Source of the DNA: CATQHP01 sp965214915 | GTDB lineage: Bacteria > Acidobacteriota > Terriglobia > Bryobacterales > UBA6623 | Reading direction: 5' to 3' | Assembly: GCA_965214915.1 (NCBI GenBank) | Contig: CBDCCP010000001.1 | Coordinates: 992,001-1,056,000 of the forward strand | DNA length: 64,000 nucleotides | Shown: in pieces, positions 42,435-49,676 of the stretch | How positions within the stretch are numbered: the stretch's first letter is position 1 | Layout: every line of letters begins with the position of its first letter | The notes under the pieces: model-generated | The model's database searches: none | Seen by the model: only the letters and a program-made list of their open reading frames with translations | What the model was told of the DNA's origin: nothing | Program-made: the position numbers and the translations under genes

Positions 42435-42462
42435 CTTAAACGGCCTTCAAAAAGCGTTTAAG
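42435..42462. repeat. 8-bp inverted repeat CTTAAACG/CGTTTAAG
   Basis: The arms 42435-42442 and 42455-42462 are separated by 12 nt and lie just before the tandem array. Confidence 0.55.
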
Positions 42463-42463
42463 C

Positions 42464-42498
42464 GGCTTTTACGGGGGGCTTTTACAGGGGGCTTTTAC
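42464..42498. repeat. 13-bp tandem repeat, three units
   Basis: GGCTTTTAC recurs at 42464, 42477 and 42490, exactly 13 bp apart, with G-rich spacers. Confidence 0.7.
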
Positions 42499-42534
42499 GG
42501 CGGGGATCGAACGGCGCGGCGTTTTCGCAGAGAA

Positions 42535-42610
42535 TGGTGGGCCCTGTAGGATTCGAACCTACGACCGACGGATTATGAGTCCGCAGCTCTAACCGCTGAG
42601 CTAAGGGCCC
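42535..42610 (-). tRNA. tRNA-Ile2 (anticodon CAT, lysidine type)
   Basis: A 76-nt minus-strand cloverleaf with encoded CCA. The acceptor is GGGCCC, the D-arm is TAGCTCAGCGGTTAGAGC, and the anticodon stem GCGGA/TCCGT closes the loop CTCATAA. The body closely resembles E. coli ileX (CAU read as AUA after lysidine modification) rather than elongator tRNA-Met. The T-arm is TAGGTTCGAATCCTA. Confidence 0.88.
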
Positions 42611-42650
42611 TCGATCGAAAACGACTCGCTCGGCAGCACTTATTGATTCT

Positions 42651-42678
42651 ATCCACTATTCACTATCCGCTATTCGCT
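42651..42678. repeat. Heptamer array, four units (ATYCRCT type)
   Basis: ATCCACT, ATTCACT, ATCCGCT and ATTCGCT follow without gaps, about 55 bp upstream of the doxX start. Confidence 0.75.
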
Positions 42679-42732
42679 ACCATGAGGCAGTGGTTTGCAG
42701 CCGTGCGGCTCGCCGCCGGCTCGAGGGGAGAA

Positions 42733-43122
42733 ATGAAAATGGCTTTCGGCTCGAAGTACGCGGGAATCACGCACGCCGCGCTGCGCATCGTGATGGGCTT
42801 CCTGTTCATCCCGCACGGCGCGCAAAAACTGTTCGGAGTCCTGGGCAAGGAAGCGGACTTGAGCTTCAGTATCCACGCCCTCGCCGGCCCCATCGAGTTT
42901 TTTGGCGGCATCCTGATCATGATCGGCCTCTGGACGCGCCCCGCCGCCTTCATCGCCTCGGGCTCGATGGCCGCCGCATACTGGATCGCGCATGGAACCA
43001 ACAGCTTGCTGCCCATCATGAACAGGGGCGAGCTCGCCGTCATTTTCTGCTTCGTGCTGCTCTTTCTGTGGGCCAACGGCCCCGGCCCGTTTTCCGTTGA
43101 CGGCAAGCTCGGGCGCAAGTAA
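42733..43122 (+). CDS. DoxX-family membrane protein
   Basis: 129 residues from ATG 42733 (GAGGGGAG upstream). Four membrane helices: ITHAALRIVMGFLFIPHGAQ, LAGPIEFFGGILIMIGLW, AAFIASGSMAAAYWIAHG and LAVIFCFVLLFLWANGPGPF. The HGAQKLFG and GPGPFSVD motifs are DoxX hallmarks. Relatives take part in redox or thiosulfate metabolism, or are of unknown function. Its stop overlaps the trpB ATG (TAATG), so the two are translationally coupled although functionally unrelated. Confidence 0.9.
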   Translation: MKMAFGSKYAGITHAALRIVMGFLFIPHGAQKLFGVLGKEADLSFSIHALAGPIEFFGGILIMIGLWTRPAAFIASGSMAAAYWIAHGTNSLLPIMNRGELAVIFCFVLLFLWANGPGPFSVDGKLGRK

Positions 43123-44378
43123 TGGCGCCGTCCGTCTCTCCACTCTCCACTCTCCACTCGCCGTTCTCCACTGACTCGGCGACGCGGAAGCTCCCCGATT
43201 CCCGCGGACGTTTCGGCGCATACGGCGGCCGTTACGTACCTGAAATTCTCGTGGCGCCGCTCGACCGACTCGAGGCGTTCTACCGGAAAGCCAAAGACGA
43301 TCCGGCCTTCCAGAGCGAAATGCAGGAGTTGCTGCGGGAGTTCGCCGGCCGGGCTACGCCGCTCTACCACGCCAAACGCCTGAGCGAGCATCTGGGCGGC
43401 GCGGCGATCTACCTCAAGCGAGAAGACCTGCTGCATACCGGAGCGCACAAGATCAACAACTGCCTCGGCCAGGCAATCCTCGCCCGCCGCATGGGCAAAA
43501 GCCGCATCATCGCCGAAACCGGCGCCGGCCAGCACGGCGTCGCCACGGCAACGGTCTGCGCTCTGTTCGGCTTCCCCTGCACCGTCTATATGGGTTTGGA
43601 AGACATGCGCCGCCAAGCGCTCAACGTCTTTCGGATGCGGCTGCTCGGCGCCCGGGTCGCCGGCGTCGATACCGGCAGCCGCACGCTCAAGGACGCCATC
43701 TCCGAAGCCATGCGCGACTGGGCCGCCAATTTCGAGACGACCCACTATTTGCTCGGCTCCGCGCTCGGGCCGCACCCTTACCCGATGATGGTGCGCGATT
43801 TTCAGTCCGTGATCGGCCGCGAAGCGCGGGAGCAGTACCTGGCAATCTCCAACGGCAAGCCGCCGGACCTGCTGATTGCCTGCGTCGGCGGCGGCAGCAA
43901 CTCCATCGGCTTGTTCCATCCCTTCCTCGGCGACGAGTCCGTGCGCATGGTCGGCGTCGAGGCCGGCGGCCGCGGCGCGGGCCTGGGCGACCACGCCGCC
44001 CGTTTCGCCGGCGGACTGCCGGGCGTGCTGCAGGGAACGCGCAGCTACGTTCTGCAGGACGACGACGGCCAGATCGCGCTCACGCACTCGGTTTCCGCCG
44101 GCCTGGATTACGCCTCGATAGGCCCCGAGCACGCCTGGCTGCGCGATCGGGGCCGCGTCGAATATACCTCCTGCAGCGACAGCGACGCCATCCAAGCGGC
44201 CAAGACGCTCTCGCGGCTCGAAGGGATCATTCCCGCTCTGGAATCCGCCCACGCCGTCGCCGAGGCGATCGAGCGCGCCCCCGGCGCCCAAGGGCAGACG
44301 TTCATCGTCAACCTCTCCGGACGCGGCGACAAGGACATCGGCATCTTCCGCGAGAACATGCCCGAGCTCGACGCATAG
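43122..44378 (+). CDS. trpB: Tryptophan synthase beta subunit
   Basis: 418 residues. It condenses indole with serine using PLP: GRFGAYGGRYVPEILV opens the conserved domain, the PLP-Lys is in KREDLLHTGAHKINNCLGQA, then ETGAGQHGVATATVCALFGF, LACVGGGSNS-type IACVGGGSNSIGLFHPFLGD and IVNLSGRGDKDIGIF. The only available start is ATG 43122, which gives about 25 extra residues before the conserved block. Part of these (PLSTLHSPFST) is encoded by a heptamer array. No trpA is adjacent. The gene is coupled to doxX by a 1-bp overlap. Confidence 0.94.
   Translation: MAPSVSPLSTLHSPFSTDSATRKLPDSRGRFGAYGGRYVPEILVAPLDRLEAFYRKAKDDPAFQSEMQELLREFAGRATPLYHAKRLSEHLGGAAIYLKREDLLHTGAHKINNCLGQAILARRMGKSRIIAETGAGQHGVATATVCALFGFPCTVYMGLEDMRRQALNVFRMRLLGARVAGVDTGSRTLKDAISEAMRDWAANFETTHYLLGSALGPHPYPMMVRDFQSVIGREAREQYLAISNGKPPDLLIACVGGGSNSIGLFHPFLGDESVRMVGVEAGGRGAGLGDHAARFAGGLPGVLQGTRSYVLQDDDGQIALTHSVSAGLDYASIGPEHAWLRDRGRVEYTSCSDSDAIQAAKTLSRLEGIIPALESAHAVAEAIERAPGAQGQTFIVNLSGRGDKDIGIFRENMPELDA
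43137..43171. repeat. Heptamer array inside the trpB 5' coding region
   Basis: TCTCCAC x3, TCGCCGT, TCTCCAC: five contiguous 7-bp units, in frame with trpB and encoding LSTLHSPFS-like residues. Confidence 0.75.
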
Positions 44379-44381
44379 CCG

Positions 44382-44408
44382 CCTTCACCCTTCACCCTTC
44401 ACCCTTCT
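44382..44408. repeat. Heptamer array (CCTTCAC) between trpB and pncB
   Basis: Three full CCTTCAC units and a partial fourth lie in the trpB/pncB convergence. They encode the last residues (VKGEG) of the pncB product on the minus strand. Confidence 0.7.
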
Positions 44409-45836
44409 TTTGCGGCGCTCGAGCAGGCCGCGCTCGAAGAGTACAGGGAATTTCTCGACGGCCTCGAGGTAGAGGAATCGGCCGGGCAGCCGGGCAAGCT
44501 CCGACTGCAGCCGCGCGCGCGACTTTTCCAACGGAACGGGCGGAGCGACCGGCGCCCCGTGACGCAGCGCCGGCGCGAGCAGGTTTTCGTATTCCCAATC
44601 CGGAGGGATGCGCCTGTCCGGCGCCCGGGCTTCGGGGTCCGTTCCCCGCCAGACGCCGCCGGGCGGTTGCAGCTCGTCGTAGATCAGATCGAAAACCGCG
44701 CGCGTATCGTAGACGTACCGCCTGACCTGCAGCATCCCGGGGGTCGATTCCTTCGAACCGTCCTCGGAACGCTTGACCCTGTCCCGCCAAGCGCCGGCCG
44801 CGTCCCGCAGCGCGGACAGCTTGTACACCCCGCCGAGAGCGCCCTCTCCCGCGCCGACCGCCAAGCGCGTGCCCACTCCCCACACGTCGATGCGGGCGCC
44901 CCGCTCCTTGAGCGTGAAGATGCGCCGCTCGTCCAGATCGTTCGAGGCGATAATCGCCGCCTTGCCCAAGCCCGCCTCGTCCAACAGGCGGCGGGCTTCG
45001 ACCGAAAGCGCGGCCAGATCGCCCGAATCGAGACGGACGCCTACCGTCTCATGACCCCGCTCGCGGAGCTTTTTCCCGGCGGCAACGGCGTGCTCGAGCC
45101 CGGCGAGGGTATCGTAGGTGTCCACCAGAAACACGCAGTTGTTGGGCATCGCGCGGGCGTAGGCGTCGAAAGCTTCCGCCTCGCTGTCGAAGGCCATCAC
45201 CCAACTGTGCGCATGCGTGCCCCGAACCGGAATGCCGTAGAGCTTGCCGGCGAGAACGTTCGAGGTCGCCGCGCAGCCGCCGATGTAGGCCGCTCGGCTC
45301 GCGCTCAGCCCGCCATCGATGCCCTGCGCGCGGCGCAGGCCGAACTCCAACACCGGGTCGCCGTCCGCCGCCAGGCAGACCCTCGCGGCTTTCGTTGCGA
45401 TCAGCGTCTGAAAGTTGACGATGTTGAGCAATGCCGTCTCGATCAATTGACATTGCAGCAACGGCCCGCGCACGCGCACGAGCGGCTCTTGGGGAAAGAC
45501 GAGCGACCCTTCCGCGGCGGCGTCGATATCGCAACGGAACTCGAGCGCCGCCAGATAACGCAGAAATTCGCCGGAGAACAGCGGCTTGCCGTCCGCTCCC
45601 GTCAACGCCGCCAAGTAGTCGCGGTCGTCGGGGCCGAAGCGCAACTCGCGCAGCCATTCGACGGCCGTCGCCAATCCCGCAGCAACGGCGAACGCGCCGC
45701 CGAAGGGCGCCCGCCGAAAATAGTGATGAAAGACGGCCTCGCGCTCGGCGATCCCCTCGCGCCAATAGCCGTAGGCCATCGTCAATTGATATAGATCGGC
45801 AACCAGTGCAAGCGACCGGCCGTAGGGAGCGGGCAT
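44385..45836 (-). CDS. pncB: Nicotinate phosphoribosyltransferase
   Basis: 483 residues. It converts nicotinate and PRPP to nicotinate mononucleotide for NAD salvage. Features: ALVADLYQLTMAYGYWREGI at the N-terminus, HHYFRRAPFGGAFAVAAGL, ALLNIVNFQTLIATKAAR, FGLRRAQGIDGGLSASRAAY, the conserved His in VRGTHAHSWVMAF, VRLDSGDLAALSVEARRLLD and IIASNDLDE, DVWGVGTRLAVG. The C-terminal RRKRRVKGEG tail comes from the heptamer array. It forms a cofactor cluster with coaX (11 bp upstream) and birA. Confidence 0.93.
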   Translation of the reverse strand: MPAPYGRSLALVADLYQLTMAYGYWREGIAEREAVFHHYFRRAPFGGAFAVAAGLATAVEWLRELRFGPDDRDYLAALTGADGKPLFSGEFLRYLAALEFRCDIDAAAEGSLVFPQEPLVRVRGPLLQCQLIETALLNIVNFQTLIATKAARVCLAADGDPVLEFGLRRAQGIDGGLSASRAAYIGGCAATSNVLAGKLYGIPVRGTHAHSWVMAFDSEAEAFDAYARAMPNNCVFLVDTYDTLAGLEHAVAAGKKLRERGHETVGVRLDSGDLAALSVEARRLLDEAGLGKAAIIASNDLDERRIFTLKERGARIDVWGVGTRLAVGAGEGALGGVYKLSALRDAAGAWRDRVKRSEDGSKESTPGMLQVRRYVYDTRAVFDLIYDELQPPGGVWRGTDPEARAPDRRIPPDWEYENLLAPALRHGAPVAPPVPLEKSRARLQSELARLPGRFLYLEAVEKFPVLFERGLLERRKRRVKGEG

Positions 45837-45847
45837 CGACGGAGAAA

Positions 45848-46615
45848 TCAGCCTCGGTTGCGGTCCCAGATCAGCCGCAACCCTTCCAGCGTCAGGTAAT
45901 CGTCAACGATCTGAATGTATGCGGAAGCCGGCGCCAGCGCCTCCGCCTGGCCGCCCGTCGCGACGACGCTGACGGCAGGCCCCAACTGCGCGATCATCTT
46001 TTCGAGGATGCCGTCGATCATGCCCAGCATGCCGTAGTACAAGCCGGACCGCAGCCCCGCCACGGTGTTCGAGCCGATCACGCGGTCGGGCTTGCGTAAT
46101 TCGACTTGCGGCAGCCGCGCCGCGCGCCGGAACAGCGCCTCGGAAGAAATGCCGATCCCCGGACAGATTGCGCCCCCGAGATATTCCCGCCGCGCGGAGA
46201 TGGCGTCCAGCGTGATCGCGGTGCCGAAATCGACCGCGACGCAGGGGCAGCCGTATTTTTCCGCCGCGGCCGCGGCGTTCACGATGCGGTCCGCCCCCAC
46301 TTCCTCCGGGTAATCGACGCGGATCGCGATTCCCGTCGGCGTATTCGAATCGACGTGCAGCGGGCGCAGGCCGAGATGGCGCGCCGCCATGCCGTCCACC
46401 GCGGCGCCCGCCTGCGGCACCACCGAGGCCACGATCATGCCGTCCACCTTGGCCATATCGAGCGAGCCGAGCGCGAAGAGATTGCGGAAGAGCACTCCCC
46501 AGCCGTCGACGGTCTGGGAGGGGTCCGTCTTGAGCCGCCAATCCGCCAGCCGCTCGGCGCCGTCGAACAGCCCCAGCGTCAGGTTCGTGTTGCCGATGTC
46601 AACCGCTAGCAGCAT
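45848..46615 (-). CDS. coaX: Type III pantothenate kinase
   Basis: 255 residues. The ASKHA-fold kinase has the phosphate-1 motif MLLAVDIGNTNLTLGLFDG, VASVVPQAG, the catalytic Asp block GADRIVNAAAAAEKYGCPCV, VDFGTAITLDAIS, GAICPGIGISSEALFRRAAR and a terminal VVATGGQAEALAP. It catalyses the first step of coenzyme A synthesis. The first 17 bp of the gene overlap the end of birA, so the two are translated together, as in many genomes. Confidence 0.95.
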   Translation of the reverse strand: MLLAVDIGNTNLTLGLFDGAERLADWRLKTDPSQTVDGWGVLFRNLFALGSLDMAKVDGMIVASVVPQAGAAVDGMAARHLGLRPLHVDSNTPTGIAIRVDYPEEVGADRIVNAAAAAEKYGCPCVAVDFGTAITLDAISARREYLGGAICPGIGISSEALFRRAARLPQVELRKPDRVIGSNTVAGLRSGLYYGMLGMIDGILEKMIAQLGPAVSVVATGGQAEALAPASAYIQIVDDYLTLEGLRLIWDRNRG

Positions 46616-47387
46616 CGCCCCGCTGTTCCGACTCGTCGAGACGCACGCTGCCGGCCAAGATCGGCTCGACCCGGCCGGCGTCGTCCCTCAACAAGAGCAT
46701 ACCGTTCGCGTCGAGTCCGGCGGTGACGCCGCGGCGGTCCGCCGAGCGGCCGCCTCCTGCGGTCACCGTCACCCGCCGGCCGGAAACATAGCTCGATGCC
46801 TTGGCGAACGCCTCCAGTATGGGCTCTTTGCCCTGTTGCAGATAAATTTCGTAAGAATCGCGGAGCGCATCCAGCAGCGGCTGCAAGACGGCGCCGGCCT
46901 CGTGGCGGCGCCCCGTCTCCAGCAACAGCGAAGTCGCCGAATCGGCGAGCTCGGCGCCGAACCGCCGGTAGTTCAGATTGAGTCCGACGCCGACGACCGC
47001 ATGGGCAACGCGGTCTTCCTGCGTCTCCATCTCGACCAAAATGCCCGCGCACTTCCGCCCGCGGATCATGATGTCGTTCGGCCAGCGGATATCGCAGTCG
47101 AGGCCCGTCAGCGCGCGCACGGCCGCGGCCGCGCCCAGCCCGGCGGCGAGCGTGAGCAGGGGCGCCGCGCCCGGGGCGACGTCCGGCCGCAGCACGAGCG
47201 AAAGGTACAGCCCGCCGTCCGGCTCGGACAACCACCGCCTGCCCAGCCGCCCGCGGCCGGCGGTCTGCCTCGCGGCGGTCACGACCGCGCCTTCGGGGCA
47301 GCCGTTCCGCGCAAGCTCCGCCGCCTCGCGCATCGTCGTATCCGTCACCTCGAAGTGGTAAGCGGGCTTGCCGAATCGGCGGCTCAA
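46599..47387 (-). CDS. birA: Biotin--[acetyl-CoA-carboxylase] ligase
   Basis: 262 residues from TTG 47387 with GAGGAAAG upstream. The catalytic block AARQTAGRGRLGRRWLSEPD matches the GRGRxGRxW biotin-AMP loop. LYLSLVLRPDVAPGAAPLLT, DIRWPNDIMIRGRKCAGILV and VVGVGLNLNYRRFG follow, with the C-terminal cap at the end. There is no N-terminal helix-turn-helix, so this is the monofunctional ligase rather than the repressor type. It overlaps coaX by 17 bp. Confidence 0.94.
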   Translation of the reverse strand: MSRRFGKPAYHFEVTDTTMREAAELARNGCPEGAVVTAARQTAGRGRLGRRWLSEPDGGLYLSLVLRPDVAPGAAPLLTLAAGLGAAAAVRALTGLDCDIRWPNDIMIRGRKCAGILVEMETQEDRVAHAVVGVGLNLNYRRFGAELADSATSLLLETGRRHEAGAVLQPLLDALRDSYEIYLQQGKEPILEAFAKASSYVSGRRVTVTAGGGRSADRRGVTAGLDANGMLLLRDDAGRVEPILAGSVRLDESEQRGDAASG

Positions 47388-47476
47388 CAGGGCTTTCCTC
47401 GCAACGACGCGGGCCGGCGGCGGGGCCGCGGCGTCAGTCTATTGTAAAGATTTGTAACAATCCGTGAGGAGCAGCC

Positions 47477-48163
47477 GTGACCGCGGAGCTCATCGACCGA
47501 CCGACCGGCCAAGGATTCGCCGTCAGAGGCATGCTCCACCCGCCCGGCGCCGGCGGGCAGGATGTCCTGGTCTTTGCGCACGGCGCCGGCGGCAATCGGG
47601 ATTCGGCCCTCTTAGTCGCCATCGCGGAAGAGTTCTCCGTCCGCGGAGTCGGCGTCTTGCGCATCGACCTGCCCTACCGTCAACGCCGGCCGCAAGGGCC
47701 GCCGTCTCCGGCCCAAGCGCATCTCGACCGCGCCGGACTCTGCGCCGCCGCCGAGCTCATGCGCGAACGCTTCGCCGGCCGCCTCTACCTCGGAGGGCAG
47801 TCCTACGGCGGACGCCAGGCAACCATGCTTGCCGCCGCGGACCCCGCCGTAGCCGACGCCCTGTTGCTGACTTCGTACCCGCTGCACCCGCCCGGCAAGC
47901 CCGCAAACCTGCGCGCCGCGCACTTGCCGAGTTTATGCGTTCCGTCGTTCTTCGTTCACGGCGCGCGCGACGACTTCGGAACGGTCGAAGAGATGACCGC
48001 CGCGCTGGAGTTGATTCCGGCCAAGACGGAAATGCGCGTCGTCGCCGGCGGCGGCCACGGCCTTGTCTCCAAGCGTGAGGGGCCGCAACGCCTCCGCGGG
48101 GTCGTCCGCGAACTGCCGCCGGCCTTCGGGGCGTTCGTCCGCGCGGCGCTCGATTCCGCCTGA
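47477..48163 (+). CDS. Alpha/beta hydrolase (KANL3/Tex30-like, dienelactone-hydrolase fold)
   Basis: 228 residues from GTG 47477 (GAGGAG upstream). VLVFAHGAGGNRDSALLVAI carries the oxyanion HGAGG, GVGVLRIDLPYRQRRPQGPP follows, and RLYLGGQSYGGRQATMLAA has the nucleophile GQSYGG. SFFVHGARDDFGT supplies the Asp and AGGGHGLVSK the His. All three triad residues are visible, so it should be a hydrolase. The substrate is unknown. It is divergent from birA and convergent with vapC. Confidence 0.88.
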   Translation: MTAELIDRPTGQGFAVRGMLHPPGAGGQDVLVFAHGAGGNRDSALLVAIAEEFSVRGVGVLRIDLPYRQRRPQGPPSPAQAHLDRAGLCAAAELMRERFAGRLYLGGQSYGGRQATMLAAADPAVADALLLTSYPLHPPGKPANLRAAHLPSLCVPSFFVHGARDDFGTVEEMTAALELIPAKTEMRVVAGGGHGLVSKREGPQRLRGVVRELPPAFGAFVRAALDSA

Positions 48164-48178
48164 AAGCTTCCGGCCGCC

Positions 48179-48619
48179 TCAGATGGAATTGCGGCCGTTC
48201 GGTCCGCTTGCGCTTGTCCCTTCACCCCCGGCAGACCGAATATCCGTTTGGGAGAAGTCATTGCCTTTGAATAGCAGCGGCGCGCCCAGATGCTTGGCCA
48301 AGGCATAAGAGACACAGTCGCCATAATTCAAGGCTGCTCCATGGCCGGTTCCTTTACCGAAACGCCGGAAGGCATCGAAAGCGATGTCGGCGATACGAGG
48401 AGAAACCTCCACGACCGTTGCGCCGCTTTTGAAAAGGAAAGCATCCAGGGCGAGAACCGCCCGATCGCCGAAACGGGCAAACAGAACGATGCGGGCTTCA
48501 AGCAGGCTTGCAGCGCTGATATATGTTCTAGCGGCAGACCCGATGCGTTGATTGAAGACGCGCCGTTCCGGCTCGTTGCCCAGAATGGCGACAAGCGCCG
48601 ATGTGTCGATGACCATCAT
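48179..48619 (-). CDS. vapC: VapC-type PIN-domain toxin
   Basis: 146 residues from ATG 48619, overlapping the vapB stop. PIN residues: VIDTSALVAILGNE (Asp), SAASLLEARIVLFARFG (Glu), LNYGDCVSYALAKHLGAPLL (Asp) and FKGNDFSQTDI (Asp). VapC toxins cleave tRNA or rRNA in the cytoplasm when their VapB is degraded. The C-terminal GGEGTSASGPNGRNSI is unusually long and low in complexity. Confidence 0.92.
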   Translation of the reverse strand: MMVIDTSALVAILGNEPERRVFNQRIGSAARTYISAASLLEARIVLFARFGDRAVLALDAFLFKSGATVVEVSPRIADIAFDAFRRFGKGTGHGAALNYGDCVSYALAKHLGAPLLFKGNDFSQTDIRSAGGEGTSASGPNGRNSI

Positions 48620-48870
48620 GAAGGCAGGCCGTGTTCGTCGTAACCGACGATCTCTTCGGCGCTGCGCATGTCGCGCCTGGGTAAGCCGGCGCATTGCAGA
48701 GCGATGTAGTCGAGTTCGTCGGCCAACGCGGCTCCGCCTTGCCTTTTTTCTATCCGCTCCAGTTTTTCCTGAACGGCATGCTTGACGGCCTTGGTCATGG
48801 ACTCGCCGGTCAGGCTTGCAAGCCGCTTCGCCAACGCATGGGTCTCGGCATCCTTGATGTTCAGAGGCAT
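48616..48870 (-). CDS. vapB: VapB-type antitoxin
   Basis: 84 residues from ATG 48870, with AAGGAGG 8 nt upstream. MPLNIKDAETHALAKRLASL followed by TGESMTKAVKHAVQEKLERI is the ribbon-helix-helix-like PSK/VapB opening. IALQCAGLPRRDMRSAEEIV and YDEHGLPS form the toxin-binding tail. It neutralises the VapC gene it overlaps by 4 bp and would repress its own promoter. Confidence 0.92.
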   Translation of the reverse strand: MPLNIKDAETHALAKRLASLTGESMTKAVKHAVQEKLERIEKRQGGAALADELDYIALQCAGLPRRDMRSAEEIVGYDEHGLPS

Positions 48871-48891
48871 CGTGAATTCCTCCTTGGTCTA

Positions 48892-48919
48892 AGTATAGGA
48901 AGAATATTGGAAAAATCAA
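48892..48919 (-). promoter_or_regulatory. vapBC promoter
   Basis: On the minus strand TTGATT (48919-48914) and TATACT (48897-48892) are separated by 16 bp, 22 bp upstream of the vapB ATG. The AT-rich spacer (CCAATATTCTTCC) could be the autorepressor site. Confidence 0.65.
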
Positions 48920-49004
48920 CCCTGTTCACGGGGTCTGCCGACAAAATACGGCTCTTGGAGCGGAGCGGTCGCTCAGTTGGAATCGAAATTCGTTCAAACC
49001 TGTC

Positions 49005-49229
49005 CTACGCTCCAAGGAATTCTTCTGCGGTTATATCCGCTTGCTTGAGAATCGCCGCCAAAGTTCCTTCCGGCAAATCCCCTGGGTGATTGGGAATAGT
49101 GGTTCGACGTCCAGTAAGAGGGTTCCGCCAAATCTCATGACTTCCCCGCGCTTGTCGTTCAACCGTAAATCCCAGCCGCCGCAACTTGCGCGCCGTCTGT
49201 CGATAAGTAAAACCCGCCGGCCGCCCCAT
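49005..49229 (-). CDS. hicA: HicA-type mRNA interferase toxin
   Basis: 74 residues from ATG 49229 (shares one base with the hicB stop). GFTYRQTARKLRRLGFTVER, the catalytic His in QARGSHEIWRNPLTGRRTTI and PNHPGDLPEGTLAAILKQAD show the dsRBD-like fold. HicA cleaves mRNA. It follows hicB in one unit, the less common hicBA order, and lies directly upstream of an Oar receptor gene and after vapBC. Confidence 0.93.
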   Translation of the reverse strand: MGRPAGFTYRQTARKLRRLGFTVERQARGSHEIWRNPLTGRRTTIPNHPGDLPEGTLAAILKQADITAEEFLGA

Positions 49230-49474
49230 CAAGCGCCTACGGGAACGTCCAACTCAACGAGCTCCGCGCTCATGGCCTGCAAGCTCTTCGGCAGAGGGTC
49301 GCCGTGTTCCCGATAGGATTCGATCAGCTTCCTGGCCACGTCGCGAGCGATTTCAACCGTTTCGGCCACGGTTCTCCCTTGCGCCACCAGACCGGGAAGA
49401 TCGTCCGAGGTCGCCAAGTGCTGGCCGTTCTCTACCCGCCTGATCTGAAGACGGAGCCGATATTCCTCTGTCAT
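49229..49474 (-). CDS. hicB: HicB-type antitoxin
   Basis: 81 residues from ATG 49474 (AAAGGGA upstream); an in-frame TTG at 49492 would add six residues. YRLRLQIRRVENGQHLATSD and DLPGLVAQGRTVAETVEIAR, DVARKLIESYREHGDPLP form the partly degraded RNase H-like HicB fold. There is no separate C-terminal DNA-binding domain. The stop overlaps the hicA start by 1 bp. Confidence 0.9.
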   Translation of the reverse strand: MTEEYRLRLQIRRVENGQHLATSDDLPGLVAQGRTVAETVEIARDVARKLIESYREHGDPLPKSLQAMSAELVELDVPVGA

Positions 49475-49586
49475 CTCGATGTTCCCTTTCAATCTTCACG
49501 ACTCGACCGGCTCGATTTTTCAACCGCTCCGCCTGAATAAGGAATTTATCACGAAAACATTTCAAATTGGCCCCTCCCCGCTGTGC

Positions 49587-49676
49587 TACAATATTTCGCT
49601 GAAGCAGGCTTGAAGGGGTTTCATCCTGCCCCGCGGCTCCTAGCCGGGGACGCGGCAACACTTTGAGGAAAGAGGT
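49587..49676 (+). promoter_or_regulatory. Extended -10 promoter and leader of the first Oar gene
   Basis: TGCTACAAT (extended -10, TACAAT at 49587-49592) gives a leader of about 75 nt. It contains a hairpin with CCCC/GGGG and GGCT/AGCC arms (49629-49649) before GAGGAAAGAGG and the ATG. The -35 box is weak. Confidence 0.5.

Larger units (their letters stand above)
42198..42534. other. Non-coding interval with short repeats before tRNA-Ile2
   Basis: About 340 bp with no supportable gene. It contains an 8-bp inverted repeat (42435-42462), a 13-bp tandem array (42464-42498) and a 12-bp copy of a tRNA T-arm sequence (42501-42512). Confidence 0.5.

Noticed and set aside
42651..42678. Possible CRISPR or phage repeat
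   Set aside because: Seven-bp contiguous units are far too short and have no spacers.
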